Assembly (NCBI GenBank): GCA_963772975.1
Contig: CAVYZH010000010.1
Span: 682,001 to 746,000, forward strand
DNA: 64,000 nt
From: AC-32 sp963772975
GTDB taxonomy: Bacteria > Actinomycetota > Thermoleophilia > Gaiellales > Gaiellaceae
Direction of reading: 5' to 3'
Shown here one piece after another: positions 18,270-27,468 of the stretch (its first letter is position 1; every line of letters begins with the position of its first letter). The position numbers and the translations under genes were made by a program. The notes below the pieces were generated by a model. It saw only the letters and a program-made list of their open reading frames with translations, was not told the DNA's origin and ran no database searches.

Positions 18270-19949
18270 GTGACGGCCCGCGGCGCCTACCGCGAGATCC
18301 TCGCGATCCGCGATGCGCGCCGCCTGATCACGGCCAGCGCCGTCTCCCAGCTCGGCGACTGGCTGTTCAACGCAGCGCTCCTCGGCACCGTCTTCGCAGA
18401 GACGGGGTCGGCGCGCTGGGTCGGCGCGGCGACGATCTGCAGGCTCGTTCCCTACGTCGTTCTCGGCCCGCTCGGCGGTGTGGTCGCCGACCGCTACGAC
18501 CGCCGGACGGTGCTGCTACTGGGCGATCTGACGCGGGGAGTCCTGATGGTCGTCCTCGCCGCCGTGGTCGAGACCAACGGGCCGGTGGCGCTCCTGCTCG
18601 TGCTGACGGCGCTCGCCTCCTCGGCGGGGTCGGCGGAGCGGCCGGCTTCGATGGCCCTGCTGCCGAGGCTGGTCGGGGAGGCGCGGCTCGGGCCGGCGAA
18701 CGCGCTCCTGCACACGGTGCAGGACCTCGGCGTCGTCGTCGGGCCCGCGATCGGCGCCGTCCTCCTGGCGGTGGGGCCGAACTCCATCGCGTTCCTCGTC
18801 AACGGGCTCACCTTTGCGGCCTCGGCGGCGTTGATCTGGACGATCCACCGGCCTGCCGTCACGGCCAGCGCGCGTCCGGTCGAGAGCGCCCGGGTCCACC
18901 TGGTGCAGGGCTTTCGCTCGGTCAAGACGACACCGTTCGTCGTGCCGCTGCTGATCGTGATCGCGATGGCGGAGCTGACGTACGGCGCGCAGACCGTCCA
19001 GCTCGTTGTGTACGCGGCCCGCCGGCTCGACCTCGGCGCGTCCGGCTACGGCTACCTGCTCGCCGCCGGTGGCGCCGGCGGCTTGATCAGCGCGGCCGTC
19101 AACCCGCGATTGACCAGGAGCAACCGCGTCTCCGGGATCGTCGTCGTCTCCGGTGCGCTGTTCTGCGGCACGCAGCTCGTATATGCAGGAGTCTCGGAGC
19201 TCGTCACGGCGCTCGTCGTGACGGTGATCGGCGGCGCCGGCTTCGTCGCCTGCGAGGTGGTCGCCGAGACCGCGCTCGCCCGTGTCGCCCCCGCCGAATC
19301 GCTCGGACGCCTGATGGGTGTCGTCGAGGCCGTTGCGGTCGGAGCGATGGTCGCAGGCGCGCTGCTGGCCTCGCTTCTGCTCGCGTCGATCTCGCTGCCC
19401 AGCAGCTTCCTGGTCCTCGGCGGCGGGACCCTGGTGGCGACGCTCGGCTCCCTAGGTTGGCTGCGCGGGCTCGACGCGCTCAGCAGCCGGCGCGCGGAGG
19501 AGCTCGCCGCTCGTGTTGCGGTCTTGGAACGGCTCCCGATCACGGCGGGAGTGCCACGGCTTGTCCTCGAGCAGCTCGCCTCGGCGTCGCAGTTCTGTCC
19601 GCTCCCGGACGGGGTCGACGTCGTCGTCGAGGGCGCGCCCGCCCACGCGTTCTATGCCATCGTCGACGGGAGTGTGATCGTCCACCGCAACGGCCAGGAG
19701 GTCGCCCGCCTCGGCCCCGGCGACTACTTCGGCGAGCGGGGTCTGCTCGACAACGCGCCCAGGAACGCGACCGTGACGACCGCGGAGCCGAGCACGCTCC
19801 TGCGTCTGGACGGCGACGTGCTGTTCGACGCGCTCCAGACCGCGCCGGCAATGCGGTCGGCCCTCGACCGCTCCAACGTTCCCGGGAGATCGTCGGCTCC
19901 GGCGCCGCCGACCGCGCTCGTCGACGACCCCGCCTGGAGCGATGCATGA
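18270..19949 (+). CDS. MFS transporter fused to a cyclic nucleotide-binding domain
   Basis: 559 residues from GTG. Residues 1-400 form about twelve membrane helices of an MFS_3-like exporter, with the conserved loop GGVVADRYDRRTV between helices 2 and 3. After a short linker, residues 425-535 form a CAP_ED domain: a β-roll with VVVEGAPAHAFYAIVDGSV, then the phosphate cassette GPGDYFGERGLL followed by RNATVTT. The cassette retains FGE-x-x-LL and the Arg position (RNA), so nucleotide binding is plausible. Coupling of transport to cAMP or a similar ligand is inferred; the substrate is unknown. Confidence 0.85.
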   Translation: MTARGAYREILAIRDARRLITASAVSQLGDWLFNAALLGTVFAETGSARWVGAATICRLVPYVVLGPLGGVVADRYDRRTVLLLGDLTRGVLMVVLAAVVETNGPVALLLVLTALASSAGSAERPASMALLPRLVGEARLGPANALLHTVQDLGVVVGPAIGAVLLAVGPNSIAFLVNGLTFAASAALIWTIHRPAVTASARPVESARVHLVQGFRSVKTTPFVVPLLIVIAMAELTYGAQTVQLVVYAARRLDLGASGYGYLLAAGGAGGLISAAVNPRLTRSNRVSGIVVVSGALFCGTQLVYAGVSELVTALVVTVIGGAGFVACEVVAETALARVAPAESLGRLMGVVEAVAVGAMVAGALLASLLLASISLPSSFLVLGGGTLVATLGSLGWLRGLDALSSRRAEELAARVAVLERLPITAGVPRLVLEQLASASQFCPLPDGVDVVVEGAPAHAFYAIVDGSVIVHRNGQEVARLGPGDYFGERGLLDNAPRNATVTTAEPSTLLRLDGDVLFDALQTAPAMRSALDRSNVPGRSSAPAPPTALVDDPAWSDA

Positions 19950-19989
19950 TCCGCCACGAGTCGTCTGGGCGCGAGAAGGTACGCGCCGG

Positions 19990-20540
19990 ATGACGACAAG
20001 ACGCATGCTCGCGGTTCTCCTCGCCGGCGGAGCGATGGTCGGGGTGCTCGCGGGCGGGTCGGCATCGGCGGCGAAACCTGGGCTGTCGGTCTACTTCCTG
20101 CTCGGGGAACAGGTCGCGCCCGCGACCCGCTCAGGTTCGACTGCGCTCGAGGCGGTGCATGCGCTGCTTCGCGGTCCGACTCGAGCGGAGCGAGCCCGCG
20201 GCTTTCGCACCTACGTGCCCCGCGGCATACGGATCCGGAGCCTGAAAATGGCCGGCGGGATCGCGACCGTCGACCTGAACGAGCGCTTCGCCGGCGGGCG
20301 CAACACGGGCAGCCTGCTGGCTCGCCTGGCTGAGCTCGTCCGGACGCTTACCGGCGTGCAGGGAACGACGCGGGCTACGGGCCTGCTCCGACGCCCGAAG
20401 TTCGCTGCGACCACTGCAAGTACATGTTCCCGCCGTTCGGGCTCGGAGGGTGCCGGCTGGTGCGAGGCGTCATCAGCGGCTCGTCGAGCTGCAAGGAGTT
20501 CGTGCCGCGCCACCCGGCGCCCACGGACTCTGACGGCTAG
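19990..20540 (+). pseudogene. GerMN-domain lipoprotein-like gene joined out of frame to an iron-sulfur (HiPIP-like) fragment
   Basis: From ATG 19990 there is a signal peptide (RRMLAVLLAGGAMVGVLAGG) and a GerMN domain (SVYFLLGEQ, TALEAVHALLRGPT, ATVDLNERFA, LVRTLTGVQGTT). Around 20360 the coding signature moves to another frame, which reads to TAG 20540 with VRCDHCKYMFPP, GCRLVRGVIS and SCKEFVPRHP. That four-cysteine pattern resembles high-potential iron-sulfur proteins. The second frame has no ATG, GTG or TTG near its beginning, so it is not an independent gene. The product is broken or chimeric; the original frame runs to 20577 with poor codon use. Confidence 0.6.
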
Positions 20541-20577
20541 ATGTAGTCCTCAAGCACTCGTGTCTTCTCGGGTTTGA

Positions 20578-20650
20578 TGGGCCGGGCAGGGATCGAACCT
20601 GCGACCTTGGGATTAAAAGTCCCCTGCTCTACCAGCTGAGCTACCGGCCC
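20578..20650 (-). tRNA. tRNA-Lys (anticodon TTT)
   Basis: A full cloverleaf: acceptor GGGCCGG/CCGGCCC, D-arm GCTCAGCTGGTAGAGC, anticodon loop CTTTTAA between GGGGA and TCCCC, T-arm with GGTTCGATCC, and discriminator A. CCA is not encoded. 73 bases. Confidence 0.97.
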
Positions 20651-20675
20651 GAGGTGACGAGGGTACCCTCGCGCC

Positions 20676-21134
20676 GTGATCCGGATCGAGCTCACGGCGG
20701 AGATCGCGTGCCCGCCAGAGAACGTGTTCGCTGCCCTGACGGATCTCGAGCAGCTGCCCGACTGGCAGTCCAGCGCGGTCTCCTCGAAGCCGGACGGTCC
20801 GCTCGCCGTGGGCACGCGGATCCGGGAGCAGCGCAGGTTGATGGGACGCGAGCTCCACAACGAGCTCGAGGTGACGGCATACGACCCGCCGCGGCGCTTC
20901 GCGCTCGAGGGCCGCAGCGGCCCGGTGCCGCTGAGCATCGACCACGAGCTCGTCGAGAAGGACGGCAAGACGGTCTTGCGCGTGCATGCGCAAGCGGAGC
21001 CGGGGGCGCTTTACAAGCTGGCCGAGCCGATGATCAAGCGCGCCGCCGAGCAGGAGCTACGCACCGACTTCGAACGCCTGAGGGGCCGCCTCGAGGCCGG
21101 CACCGCCGCCGGCACGCCGGTCACCAACCAGTAA
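20676..21134 (+). CDS. SRPBCC (START/polyketide cyclase-like) family protein
   Basis: 152 residues from GTG. The N-terminal strand IELTAEIACPPENVFAALTD followed by LEQLPDWQ is the standard opening of SRPBCC helix-grip proteins. VGTRIREQR, LEVTAYDPPRRFALEG and a long C-terminal helix (IKRAAEQELRTDFERLRGRL) complete the fold. Such proteins bind hydrophobic ligands; nothing shows which. It starts 25 bases beyond the divergent tRNA-Lys gene. Confidence 0.85.
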   Translation: MIRIELTAEIACPPENVFAALTDLEQLPDWQSSAVSSKPDGPLAVGTRIREQRRLMGRELHNELEVTAYDPPRRFALEGRSGPVPLSIDHELVEKDGKTVLRVHAQAEPGALYKLAEPMIKRAAEQELRTDFERLRGRLEAGTAAGTPVTNQ

Positions 21135-21369
21135 CCCCAACGCCGCCCTGAGCGTCTACAATTGCCGATGCAAGCGCACGGTCCCGGCGTACTGGTCGCA
21201 GTGGCGCGGGTATCACGTCGAGTGGGTGGCACGCCGGTCTTCCGGGGGGAGGACGAGCGCGACCCAAGGCGACATCGAGAAGCTCATTTCGCACGCGCAG
21301 CGGGTGCGCTCGCTGTCGTCTTCTTCCCGAGCTCCCGTGCTACTCGATTCAAGTCGGAAGGAGGAGATC

Positions 21370-22468
21370 ATGGAAACATCGGAACGATCCGAGCAGCTGA
21401 GCAGTCGGCGTTCCTTCTTGGTCAAGGGGGCCGCGGTCGGAGCAGGAGCTCTGGGCGCGGGCCGCCTCCTGGCCGACCCGCCGGCCGCCAGCGCAAGCGG
21501 CGGCCTCACCAAGGGCGACGCGGCGATTCTTCGCTTCCTGGCCGCGGCCGAGATCCTCGAGACCGATATGTGGCAGCAGTACAACGAGCTAGCGGGCATC
21601 CAGGACCCCCCGGGGGGCGAAGTCCCCGGCGGCAGCGGGAATCCGGACTACACCGAGGCGGTCGCGGTGCTGGACGAGGACATGGACCAGTACATCCACG
21701 ACAACACCGACGACGAGATCTGCACACGCCGCCTTCATCAACGCCTACCTGCAGGCGCACGGTAAGCAACCGGTCAACCTGGACAAGTTCCGCACCCTGC
21801 CCAGCAGCCAAGCGACCGGCGCCCAGCAGATCGGCCGGCTGACGAACCTGATGCAGCTGACGATCAACACCAGCTTCTGGACGCGCTACCGCAGCGACTC
21901 GCAGAACCCCGACCTCGGCGACGTTCTCCCAAACGCCGTCCCCGGCCTCGCGACCGGCCAGCACCCGGCGATCCCGCGCAGCGACGCCGACCTGACACCA
22001 TCCAAGCACCTGCAGGCGATCGCCAACACGGCCGGCTTCCACTTCGCCTGGATCGAGCAGGGCGGGACAAGCCTCTACGCCGGGCTCGCCCAGCGGGTCA
22101 CCCACACCGAGGTGCTGCGGATCCTGCTCAGCATCGGCGGCTCCGAGATCATGCACTTCCAGACCTGGCAGGACAAAGCCGGCAACGCGCCTGCCTTGAC
22201 CGATCCCGTCACTGGGCTCACGTTCCCCGACCTCAACGCCGACGGCGAGCTGACCCAGACCAACCTGATCATGCCCGAGCCGACGCCCTTCCTCGATCGC
22301 AAGTTCCCAATCGTCTCGATCATCCGCCCGACCGAGACCGACGGCGCCGCCATGGGCACGGTCAGGGCCTTCACCAACGACGGACTGTTCATCGGACAAT
22401 CGGCAGAGTTCTTCGCTGTCCTTACTGGGCTGGCAAAGGCCGCCGACGCGGCCAGGCACGGAACGTGA
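21370..22468 (+). pseudogene. Tat-secreted ferritin-like domain protein with a one-base frameshift
   Basis: GGAAGGAGGAG precedes ATG. The protein has a twin-arginine signal (SSRRSFLVKGAAVGAGALGAG), then a ferritin-like helical domain beginning AILRFLAAAEILETDMW. At about 21720 one extra base breaks the frame; beyond it the other frame continues with AFINAYLQAHG, HLQAIANTAGFHFAWIE, EVLRILLSIGGSEIMHF and a C-terminal region to TGA 22468. Length 1099 equals 366 codons plus one base. The family is related to plant desiccation protein PCC13-62. The carboxylate and His residues AEILETD and SEIMHF could bind metal. Unrepaired, the product ends after about 131 residues. Confidence 0.8.
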
Positions 22469-22499
22469 AGCGACGGTTTTAGCGCGAACGTGTCTCCTG

Positions 22500-22531
22500 A
22501 CGCTGGGGCGGCTGAGTCACCGCCCCAGCGT
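22500..22531 (+). terminator. Strong hairpin after the ferritin-like gene
   Basis: ACGCTGGGGCGG (22500-22511) pairs perfectly with CCGCCCCAGCGT (22520-22531) around an 8-base loop, 31 bases beyond the stop. Only TTCTC follows, so the U-tract is poor, but the 12-bp GC stem is a likely transcription end. The rest of 22532-22714 shows no gene. Confidence 0.7.
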
Positions 22532-22714
22532 TCTCACACTTGCCGCCAACTGCTCGAACGCGATGGTCGGAGCGTGTGATGGGCTACTCGACGTCCCAAT
22601 CTCATCTTCCGGCCGAGGCTATCGGGAGAGGAGATAGCGCCCCGCGATCCACGAGTTGTCGGACATCCAGTCGCCTACCTCTCAACCGCCTTGGATGGGC
22701 CTGCGGGAGAGGGG

Positions 22715-23104
22715 CTACGGGGCTTGGTCGTTCCTGCTCTCCCTCAACCGATTCCACGGCCACACGCCGTCGATCTCCACGTCGAGGGAGAAGCTGAGCA
22801 GGATCCGGATCAGGACGATGATTCCGAGCACGGTCACGCTCTCGAACGTCTGATCTACGACGACGGTGCGGACGATGTCCGCGACGATGAGTACTTCGAG
22901 CCCGAGCAGGATGCACCGGCCGAGATTGCGGCGAAGCCGTTCGTACGACCCGGCTCTTCTCGCGTCTGTGGCTGCGTCGCGCAGAAACGCGAGGAACGCG
23001 CCCAGCCCGCCGATGACCATGATGCCGCTGCCGACTGTCTCGACCACCTTGACGACCTCAGTAATCCACTGCTCGTAGGTCACGGGCGGAGAGGGTACTC
23101 CCAT
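22715..23104 (-). CDS. DUF1622-family membrane protein
   Basis: 129 residues from ATG at 23104 (an open frame continues to 23170). It has a short polar N-terminus, a glycine-rich helix (VGSGIMVIGGLGAFLAFL), a basic amphipathic stretch (YERLRRNLGRCILLGLEVL), and a helix after IVRTVVVD, ending with the family-typical LSFSLDVEIDGVWPW. DUF1622 proteins have about three helices and unknown function. Convergent with the ferritin-like gene and divergent from arylsulfatase 1. Confidence 0.8.
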   Translation of the reverse strand: MGVPSPPVTYEQWITEVVKVVETVGSGIMVIGGLGAFLAFLRDAATDARRAGSYERLRRNLGRCILLGLEVLIVADIVRTVVVDQTFESVTVLGIIVLIRILLSFSLDVEIDGVWPWNRLRESRNDQAP

Positions 23105-23185
23105 CAGGCCGAGATGCCCTGCTGCCGAGTCGGATCGCGAGCGCGGGTCGTCGAGGTCGACACCGAGCATCGCTCCCCGTCTCGC

Positions 23186-23231
23186 ATCATCCCGTACGGA
23201 CGATGCTCGGGGCTCGGCGGCAACCTAGCCT
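23186..23231 (+). promoter_or_regulatory. Bipartite promoter-like motif, site D (arylsulfatase 1)
   Basis: ATCATCCCGTACGGACGATG (23186-23205) is followed after 20 bases by TAGCCT (23226-23231), a TANNNT -10 type hexamer inside CCTAGCCTC. The same nine bases occur at the same distance at site H. The sulfatase GTG lies 35 bases beyond the hexamer. Confidence 0.7.
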
Positions 23232-23266
23232 CAAACCGACTCTTCTACGTGAGAGAGTGCGCTGCT

Positions 23267-25606
23267 GTGGCCAAGCCTTTCAAGGGCACGATCAACATCG
23301 ACATCAAGGATTCGACCCCCGACTGGGAGCCGTACGCCCAGCCGATCGCTCCGGAAAGAACGCCGAACGTGCTCTACGTCGTCCTCGACGACGTCGGCTT
23401 CTCGGCCATGGAGCCGTTCGGAGGTCTGATCGAGACGCCGAACATCAAGCGCATCGCCGACCGCGGCCTCACCTACACGAACTTCCATACGACTGCCCTT
23501 TGCTCGCCGACCCGCTCCTGCCTGCTGACGGGCCGTAACCACACCACGAACTCGATGGCGTGCATCACCGAGGCGGCGTCCGGGTTCCCGAACGCGAGCG
23601 GACACATCCCGGGCGAGTGCGCGATGATTCCCGCAGTCCTCGGCGAGCGCGGCTTCAACACCTACATCGTCGGCAAATGGCACCTGTGTCCCGAGGACGA
23701 GATGAACATGGCCTCGACGAAGAAGGACTGGCCCCTGGGGCGCGGGTTCGAGCGCTTCTACGGCTTCCTCGGCGCCGAGACCAACCAGTGGTACCCCGAC
23801 CTCACCTACGACAACCATCCGGTCGAGCAGCCCTCGCTGCCGGAGGAGGGCTACCACTTCTCGGTGGACATCACCGACAAAGCGCTGTCGTTCATCAAGG
23901 ACGCCAAGGTGGTCGCGCCGGACAAGCCGTTCTTCCTCTACTACGCGCCGGGCGCCGCCCACGCGCCACACCAGGTACCGAAAGAGTGGGCGGACAAGTA
24001 CAAAGGCAAGTTCGACATGGGCTACGAGGCCTACCGCGAGCTCGTGTTCGCCAACCAGAAGAAGCTCGGGATCATCCCCGAGCACGCGGAGCTCTCGCCG
24101 ATCAACCCCTACACCGACCTGAAGGGCCCCACGGGGCAGGACTGGGGAGCCCTTGACGTCGTGCGACCCTGGGACTCGCTGAACGACGACGAGAAGCACC
24201 TCTTCACACGGATGGCGGAGGTCTACGCAGGGTTCCTGAGCCACGCCGACCACCAGCTCGGGCGAGTGCTCGACTACCTCGAGCAGACCGGCGAGCTCGA
24301 CAACACGCTGATCGTGCTCGTCTCCGACAACGGTGCCTCCGGCGAAGGCGGCCCGAACGGCTCGGTGAACGAGAACAAGCTCTTCAACGGGTTGCCCGAC
24401 ACGATCGAAGAGGCCCTGAAGTACGTCGACGAGCTCGGCAGCCCGAAGACCTACAACCACTATCCGACCGGCTGGGCCTGGGCCTTCAACACGCCGTTCA
24501 AGATGTGGAAGCGCTACGCGAGCTACCAGGGAGGCACGGCCGATCCACTGATCGTCTCCTGGCCGGCGCAGATCGAGGAGACCGGCCTGCGGCAGCAGTA
24601 CACGCACGCCGTCGACATCGCGCCGACGATCTATGAGCTCCTCGGGATCGAGCTCCCTGAGATCGTGAACGGGTACGTGCAGCACCCGCTCGAGGGCGAG
24701 AGCTTCGCTTCCAGCCTGCACGACGCCGACGCCAAGAGCAAACAGACGCAGTTCTACTCGATGCTCGGAACACGCGCGATCTACCATGACGGCTGGAAGG
24801 CCGCGTCGGTGACGCCGGCCGCGCCGAACGCCTGGGGCGACTTCGCCAATCAGCGCTGGGAGCTCTTCAACACCGAGGCCGACCCGAGCGAGTGTCACGA
24901 CCTCGCCGAGGAGAAGCCCGAGAAGCTCCAGGAGCTCGTCGCGCTCTGGTGGGCCGAAGCGGGCAAGTACGGCGCTCTGCCGCTCGAGTCCCGCGACGCG
25001 CTAGGGATCTTCCTCGAACCACGGCCGCAACTCTCGAAGCCACGTGACCGCTACATCTACTACCCGGACTGCGCCGAGGTGCCCGAGTCGGTCACGCCGA
25101 ACATCCGCAACCGCTCCTACGGGATCGCCGTCGAGGCGACAGTCGACACGCCCGAGGCGAGCGGCGTTCTGTTCGCGCAGGGCTCGCGCTTCGGCGGCCA
25201 CGCGCTCTACCTCAAGGGCGGAAAGCTCAAGTACGTCTACAACTGGGTCGGCGAGTTCGAGCAGATCATCGAGTCGGACCGGCCGATCCCAACCGGCGAC
25301 TGCGTCCTGTCGGCCTCGTTCGAGAAGGAGGGGGATGCGATGCCGGCCGAAGGCACGCTCAGCCTCTACATCGACGACGAGAAGGTCGGCGAGGGGAAGA
25401 TCAAGACGCAACCCGGGAAGTTCTCACTCGCCGGCGAAGGGCTGAACGTCGGCAAGGAGGGCGCCGAGCCGGTGACCGACGACTATCCCGGCGAGTACCC
25501 CTGGGCTTTCGCCGGCGGGACGATCCACCAGGCCACCGTCGACGTCGCCGGCGAGCCCTGGGTCGATCTCGAGAAGGAGGTCGTCGCCGCGTTCGCACGC
25601 GATTGA
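23267..25606 (+). CDS. Arylsulfatase with C-terminal lectin-like domain (copy 1)
   Basis: 779 residues from GTG 23267 (GTG 23249 is possible). It has all sulfatase marks: metal-binding VVLDDVGF (Asp41-42), formylglycine motif LCSPTRSCLLTGR with Cys79, GKWHL, and the second metal site VLVSDNGASGEGG. After the catalytic domain (to about residue 600) a β-rich region (about 610-775, GVLFAQGSRFGGHALYLKGG) resembles a LamG/concanavalin-like domain. No signal peptide is present, so it is probably cytoplasmic. It needs a formylglycine-generating enzyme, not seen here. A DUF2252 gene follows, as with copy 2. Confidence 0.93.
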   Translation: MAKPFKGTINIDIKDSTPDWEPYAQPIAPERTPNVLYVVLDDVGFSAMEPFGGLIETPNIKRIADRGLTYTNFHTTALCSPTRSCLLTGRNHTTNSMACITEAASGFPNASGHIPGECAMIPAVLGERGFNTYIVGKWHLCPEDEMNMASTKKDWPLGRGFERFYGFLGAETNQWYPDLTYDNHPVEQPSLPEEGYHFSVDITDKALSFIKDAKVVAPDKPFFLYYAPGAAHAPHQVPKEWADKYKGKFDMGYEAYRELVFANQKKLGIIPEHAELSPINPYTDLKGPTGQDWGALDVVRPWDSLNDDEKHLFTRMAEVYAGFLSHADHQLGRVLDYLEQTGELDNTLIVLVSDNGASGEGGPNGSVNENKLFNGLPDTIEEALKYVDELGSPKTYNHYPTGWAWAFNTPFKMWKRYASYQGGTADPLIVSWPAQIEETGLRQQYTHAVDIAPTIYELLGIELPEIVNGYVQHPLEGESFASSLHDADAKSKQTQFYSMLGTRAIYHDGWKAASVTPAAPNAWGDFANQRWELFNTEADPSECHDLAEEKPEKLQELVALWWAEAGKYGALPLESRDALGIFLEPRPQLSKPRDRYIYYPDCAEVPESVTPNIRNRSYGIAVEATVDTPEASGVLFAQGSRFGGHALYLKGGKLKYVYNWVGEFEQIIESDRPIPTGDCVLSASFEKEGDAMPAEGTLSLYIDDEKVGEGKIKTQPGKFSLAGEGLNVGKEGAEPVTDDYPGEYPWAFAGGTIHQATVDVAGEPWVDLEKEVVAAFARD

Positions 25607-25712
25607 GGGGCGATCGAGGTCCGGCGCGCTCGAGCCCCAGACTCAATGCTCTTGGGCTGCGGGCGCAATAGGTCGAGGCAGGCGCTCATTGGAACTGGAA
25701 GGAGAGCGTGAC

Positions 25713-27179
25713 ATGGGGAACGGAAGCGCAGAGGTCACGGAGAATCCGCCTGGGGCAGCGCAGGCGCCCGCTGCCGAGAAGGCGGCGCCACATTTCACGC
25801 GCGCCGAGCGGGCTGCGAGCGGCAAGGCGGCCCGAGCGGAAGTGCCGCGTTCGGCGCAGGGAGAGATCGACTTCCCCAAGCGTCGTGACCCGGTCGCGTT
25901 GTTGGAAGAGCAGGCGACTTCGCGGGTGCCCGAGCTGGTTCCGATCCGTTACGGACGGATGCTCGCCTCGCCGTTTGCGTTCTACCGCGGGGGCGCGCTG
26001 ATCATGGCGGCGGATCTGGCGAAGACGCCACACTCGGGCCTGCGCGTGCAGCTGTGCGGGGACGCCCACCTTTCCAACTTCGGGGTGTTCGGCTCGCCGG
26101 AACGGAATCTCGTTTTTGACATGAACGACTTCGATGAGACCGCGCCCGGCCCGTGGGAGTGGGACGTGAAGCGCCTGGCGGCGAGCTTCGCGATCGGCGG
26201 GCGCGAGAACGGCTTCTCCGGGAAGGAGCGACGCGCGGTCGTGCTCGACACCGTCCGCTCCTACCGGGAAGCGATGACCGCCTTCGCACAGATGCGCAAC
26301 CTCGACCTCTGGTACTCGCACCTGTCGGTCGAGCGCGCAATGGCGCAGTTCGCCGCCGGCGTCGACCCCAAGCGGCTGAAGAAGGCCGAAGCCAACATCG
26401 CCAAGGCGCGCACCAAGGACAGCATGCAGGCCTTCGAGAAGCTGACGCACCTCGTCGACGGCGAGCCTCGGATCATCAGCGACCCGCCGCTGATCGTGCC
26501 GATCGAGGAGCTCCTCCCCGAGCACATCGAGCGAGAGGCAGTCGAGGACGAGCTGCGCAACCTCATCCGCTCGTACCGGCGGACGCTCGAGACCGACCGC
26601 CGCAACCTGCTCGAGCAGTTCCGGTTCGTCCACCTGGCCCGCAAGGTCGTCGGGGTCGGCAGCGTCGGCACCCGCGCCTGGATCGCGCTCTTCCTCGGCA
26701 TCGACGAGCAAGACCCCCTGTTTCTGCAGATCAAGGAGGCGCAGCCGTCGGTACTGGAGCAATTCGTCGGCAAGAGCGAGTACAAAAACAGCGGCCGGCG
26801 CGTCGTCGCCGGCCAGCGCCTGATGCAGGCCACCACCGACATCTTCCTCGGCTGGCAGCACGTCAGCTCCGGCCTCGACGGCCAAGAACGCGACTTCTAC
26901 GTGCGTCAGCTCAAAGACTGGAAAGGCTCCTTTCCCTTCGAGGCAGCCGTCCCGGCGGGCGCGGCCGCGTACGGAAGGGCGTGTGGTTGGACACTCGCCC
27001 GCGCACACGCCCGCTCCGGCGACCGGGTCGCAATCGCCTCCTACCTCGGCAAGTCGGACGCCTTCGACCGGGCAGTCGCCGACTTCGCCGAGACCTACGC
27101 CGACCAGAACGAACGCGACTACGACGCTCTCAATCGAGCGGTCGAGTCGGGCCGGGTCACTGCGCGAACCGGGCTCTAG
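25713..27179 (+). CDS. DUF2252 protein (copy 1)
   Basis: 488 residues from ATG 25713 with AAGGAG upstream. DUF2252 has a kinase-like (aminoglycoside phosphotransferase-related) architecture: RRDPVALLEEQ, LVPIRYGRMLASPFAFYRG, then LCGDAHLSNFGVFGSPERN and FDMNDFDET, which look like the catalytic HxDxxxxN and metal-binding segments, and KVVGVGSVGTRAWIALF. The C-terminal ARAHARSGD and YADQNERDY are also typical. Substrate unknown. About half the residues match copy 2 (36455-37918), which likewise follows an arylsulfatase. Confidence 0.9.
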   Translation: MGNGSAEVTENPPGAAQAPAAEKAAPHFTRAERAASGKAARAEVPRSAQGEIDFPKRRDPVALLEEQATSRVPELVPIRYGRMLASPFAFYRGGALIMAADLAKTPHSGLRVQLCGDAHLSNFGVFGSPERNLVFDMNDFDETAPGPWEWDVKRLAASFAIGGRENGFSGKERRAVVLDTVRSYREAMTAFAQMRNLDLWYSHLSVERAMAQFAAGVDPKRLKKAEANIAKARTKDSMQAFEKLTHLVDGEPRIISDPPLIVPIEELLPEHIEREAVEDELRNLIRSYRRTLETDRRNLLEQFRFVHLARKVVGVGSVGTRAWIALFLGIDEQDPLFLQIKEAQPSVLEQFVGKSEYKNSGRRVVAGQRLMQATTDIFLGWQHVSSGLDGQERDFYVRQLKDWKGSFPFEAAVPAGAAAYGRACGWTLARAHARSGDRVAIASYLGKSDAFDRAVADFAETYADQNERDYDALNRAVESGRVTARTGL

Positions 27180-27235
27180 GGGGTCCAGCCCGCGGGGACG
27201 TGAGTTTCACCAAGGCGCAACGAGCGAGCGTGGGA

Positions 27236-27279
27236 TTCAACCCAAACGGATGATCCTTGCGCGGCTTGGGGCGTAGCGT
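27236..27279 (+). promoter_or_regulatory. Bipartite promoter-like motif, site E (upstream of PRMT gene)
   Basis: TTCAACCCAAACGGATGATC (27236-27255) is followed after 18 bases by TAGCGT (27274-27279). Flanks resemble site H (CCTTGCGCGG versus CCTTACGCGG, both ending near AAACGA-GGCG). It would start a transcript with a leader of about 170 bases before the methyltransferase gene. Confidence 0.65.
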
Positions 27280-27340
27280 CTTTGCCACAAACGACGGCGT
27301 TCGGCAACGGCCGAGCGCTGGCAGTGATGATCAGGGCGTT

Positions 27341-27424
27341 CTAGGGGAACGTGACGAAGAAGGCCAGGATGATCGAGACGATCAGCGCCACCCTGCCGAG
27401 CTTAGAGAAGATCGGAGGGTTGCT
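27341..27424 (-). pseudogene. 3' remnant of a membrane-protein gene
   Basis: The minus strand reads 27 sense codons with strongly GC-rich third positions, encoding IFSKLGRVALIVSIILAFF, then VTFP and TAG. An in-frame TGA precedes it and no ATG is available, so it looks like the last helix of a lost membrane protein. It lies between two copies of the promoter motif, in the 27180-27456 gap that holds no intact gene. Confidence 0.35.
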
Positions 27425-27468
27425 TCATCCCGAGTGGACGATGCGTGATCTCGCCGATGGACGAGGCT
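27424..27468 (+). promoter_or_regulatory. Motif copy, site F (overlapping PRMT start)
   Basis: TTCATCCCGAGTGGACGATG (27424-27443) matches all fixed consensus positions, with GAGGCT after 19 bases (27463-27468). It sits directly at the PRMT start codons (GTG 27445, ATG 27457), so it cannot be that gene's promoter unless a later start is used. An operator role is possible. Confidence 0.45.

Noticed and set aside
20578..20650. tRNA-Lys as an integration site
   Set aside because: No integrase and no partial duplicate of the tRNA 3' end was seen in the flanks.
22500..22531. Hairpin as an attachment site or mobile-element end
   Set aside because: No integrase, transposase or target-site duplication is nearby; a gene-end hairpin explains it.
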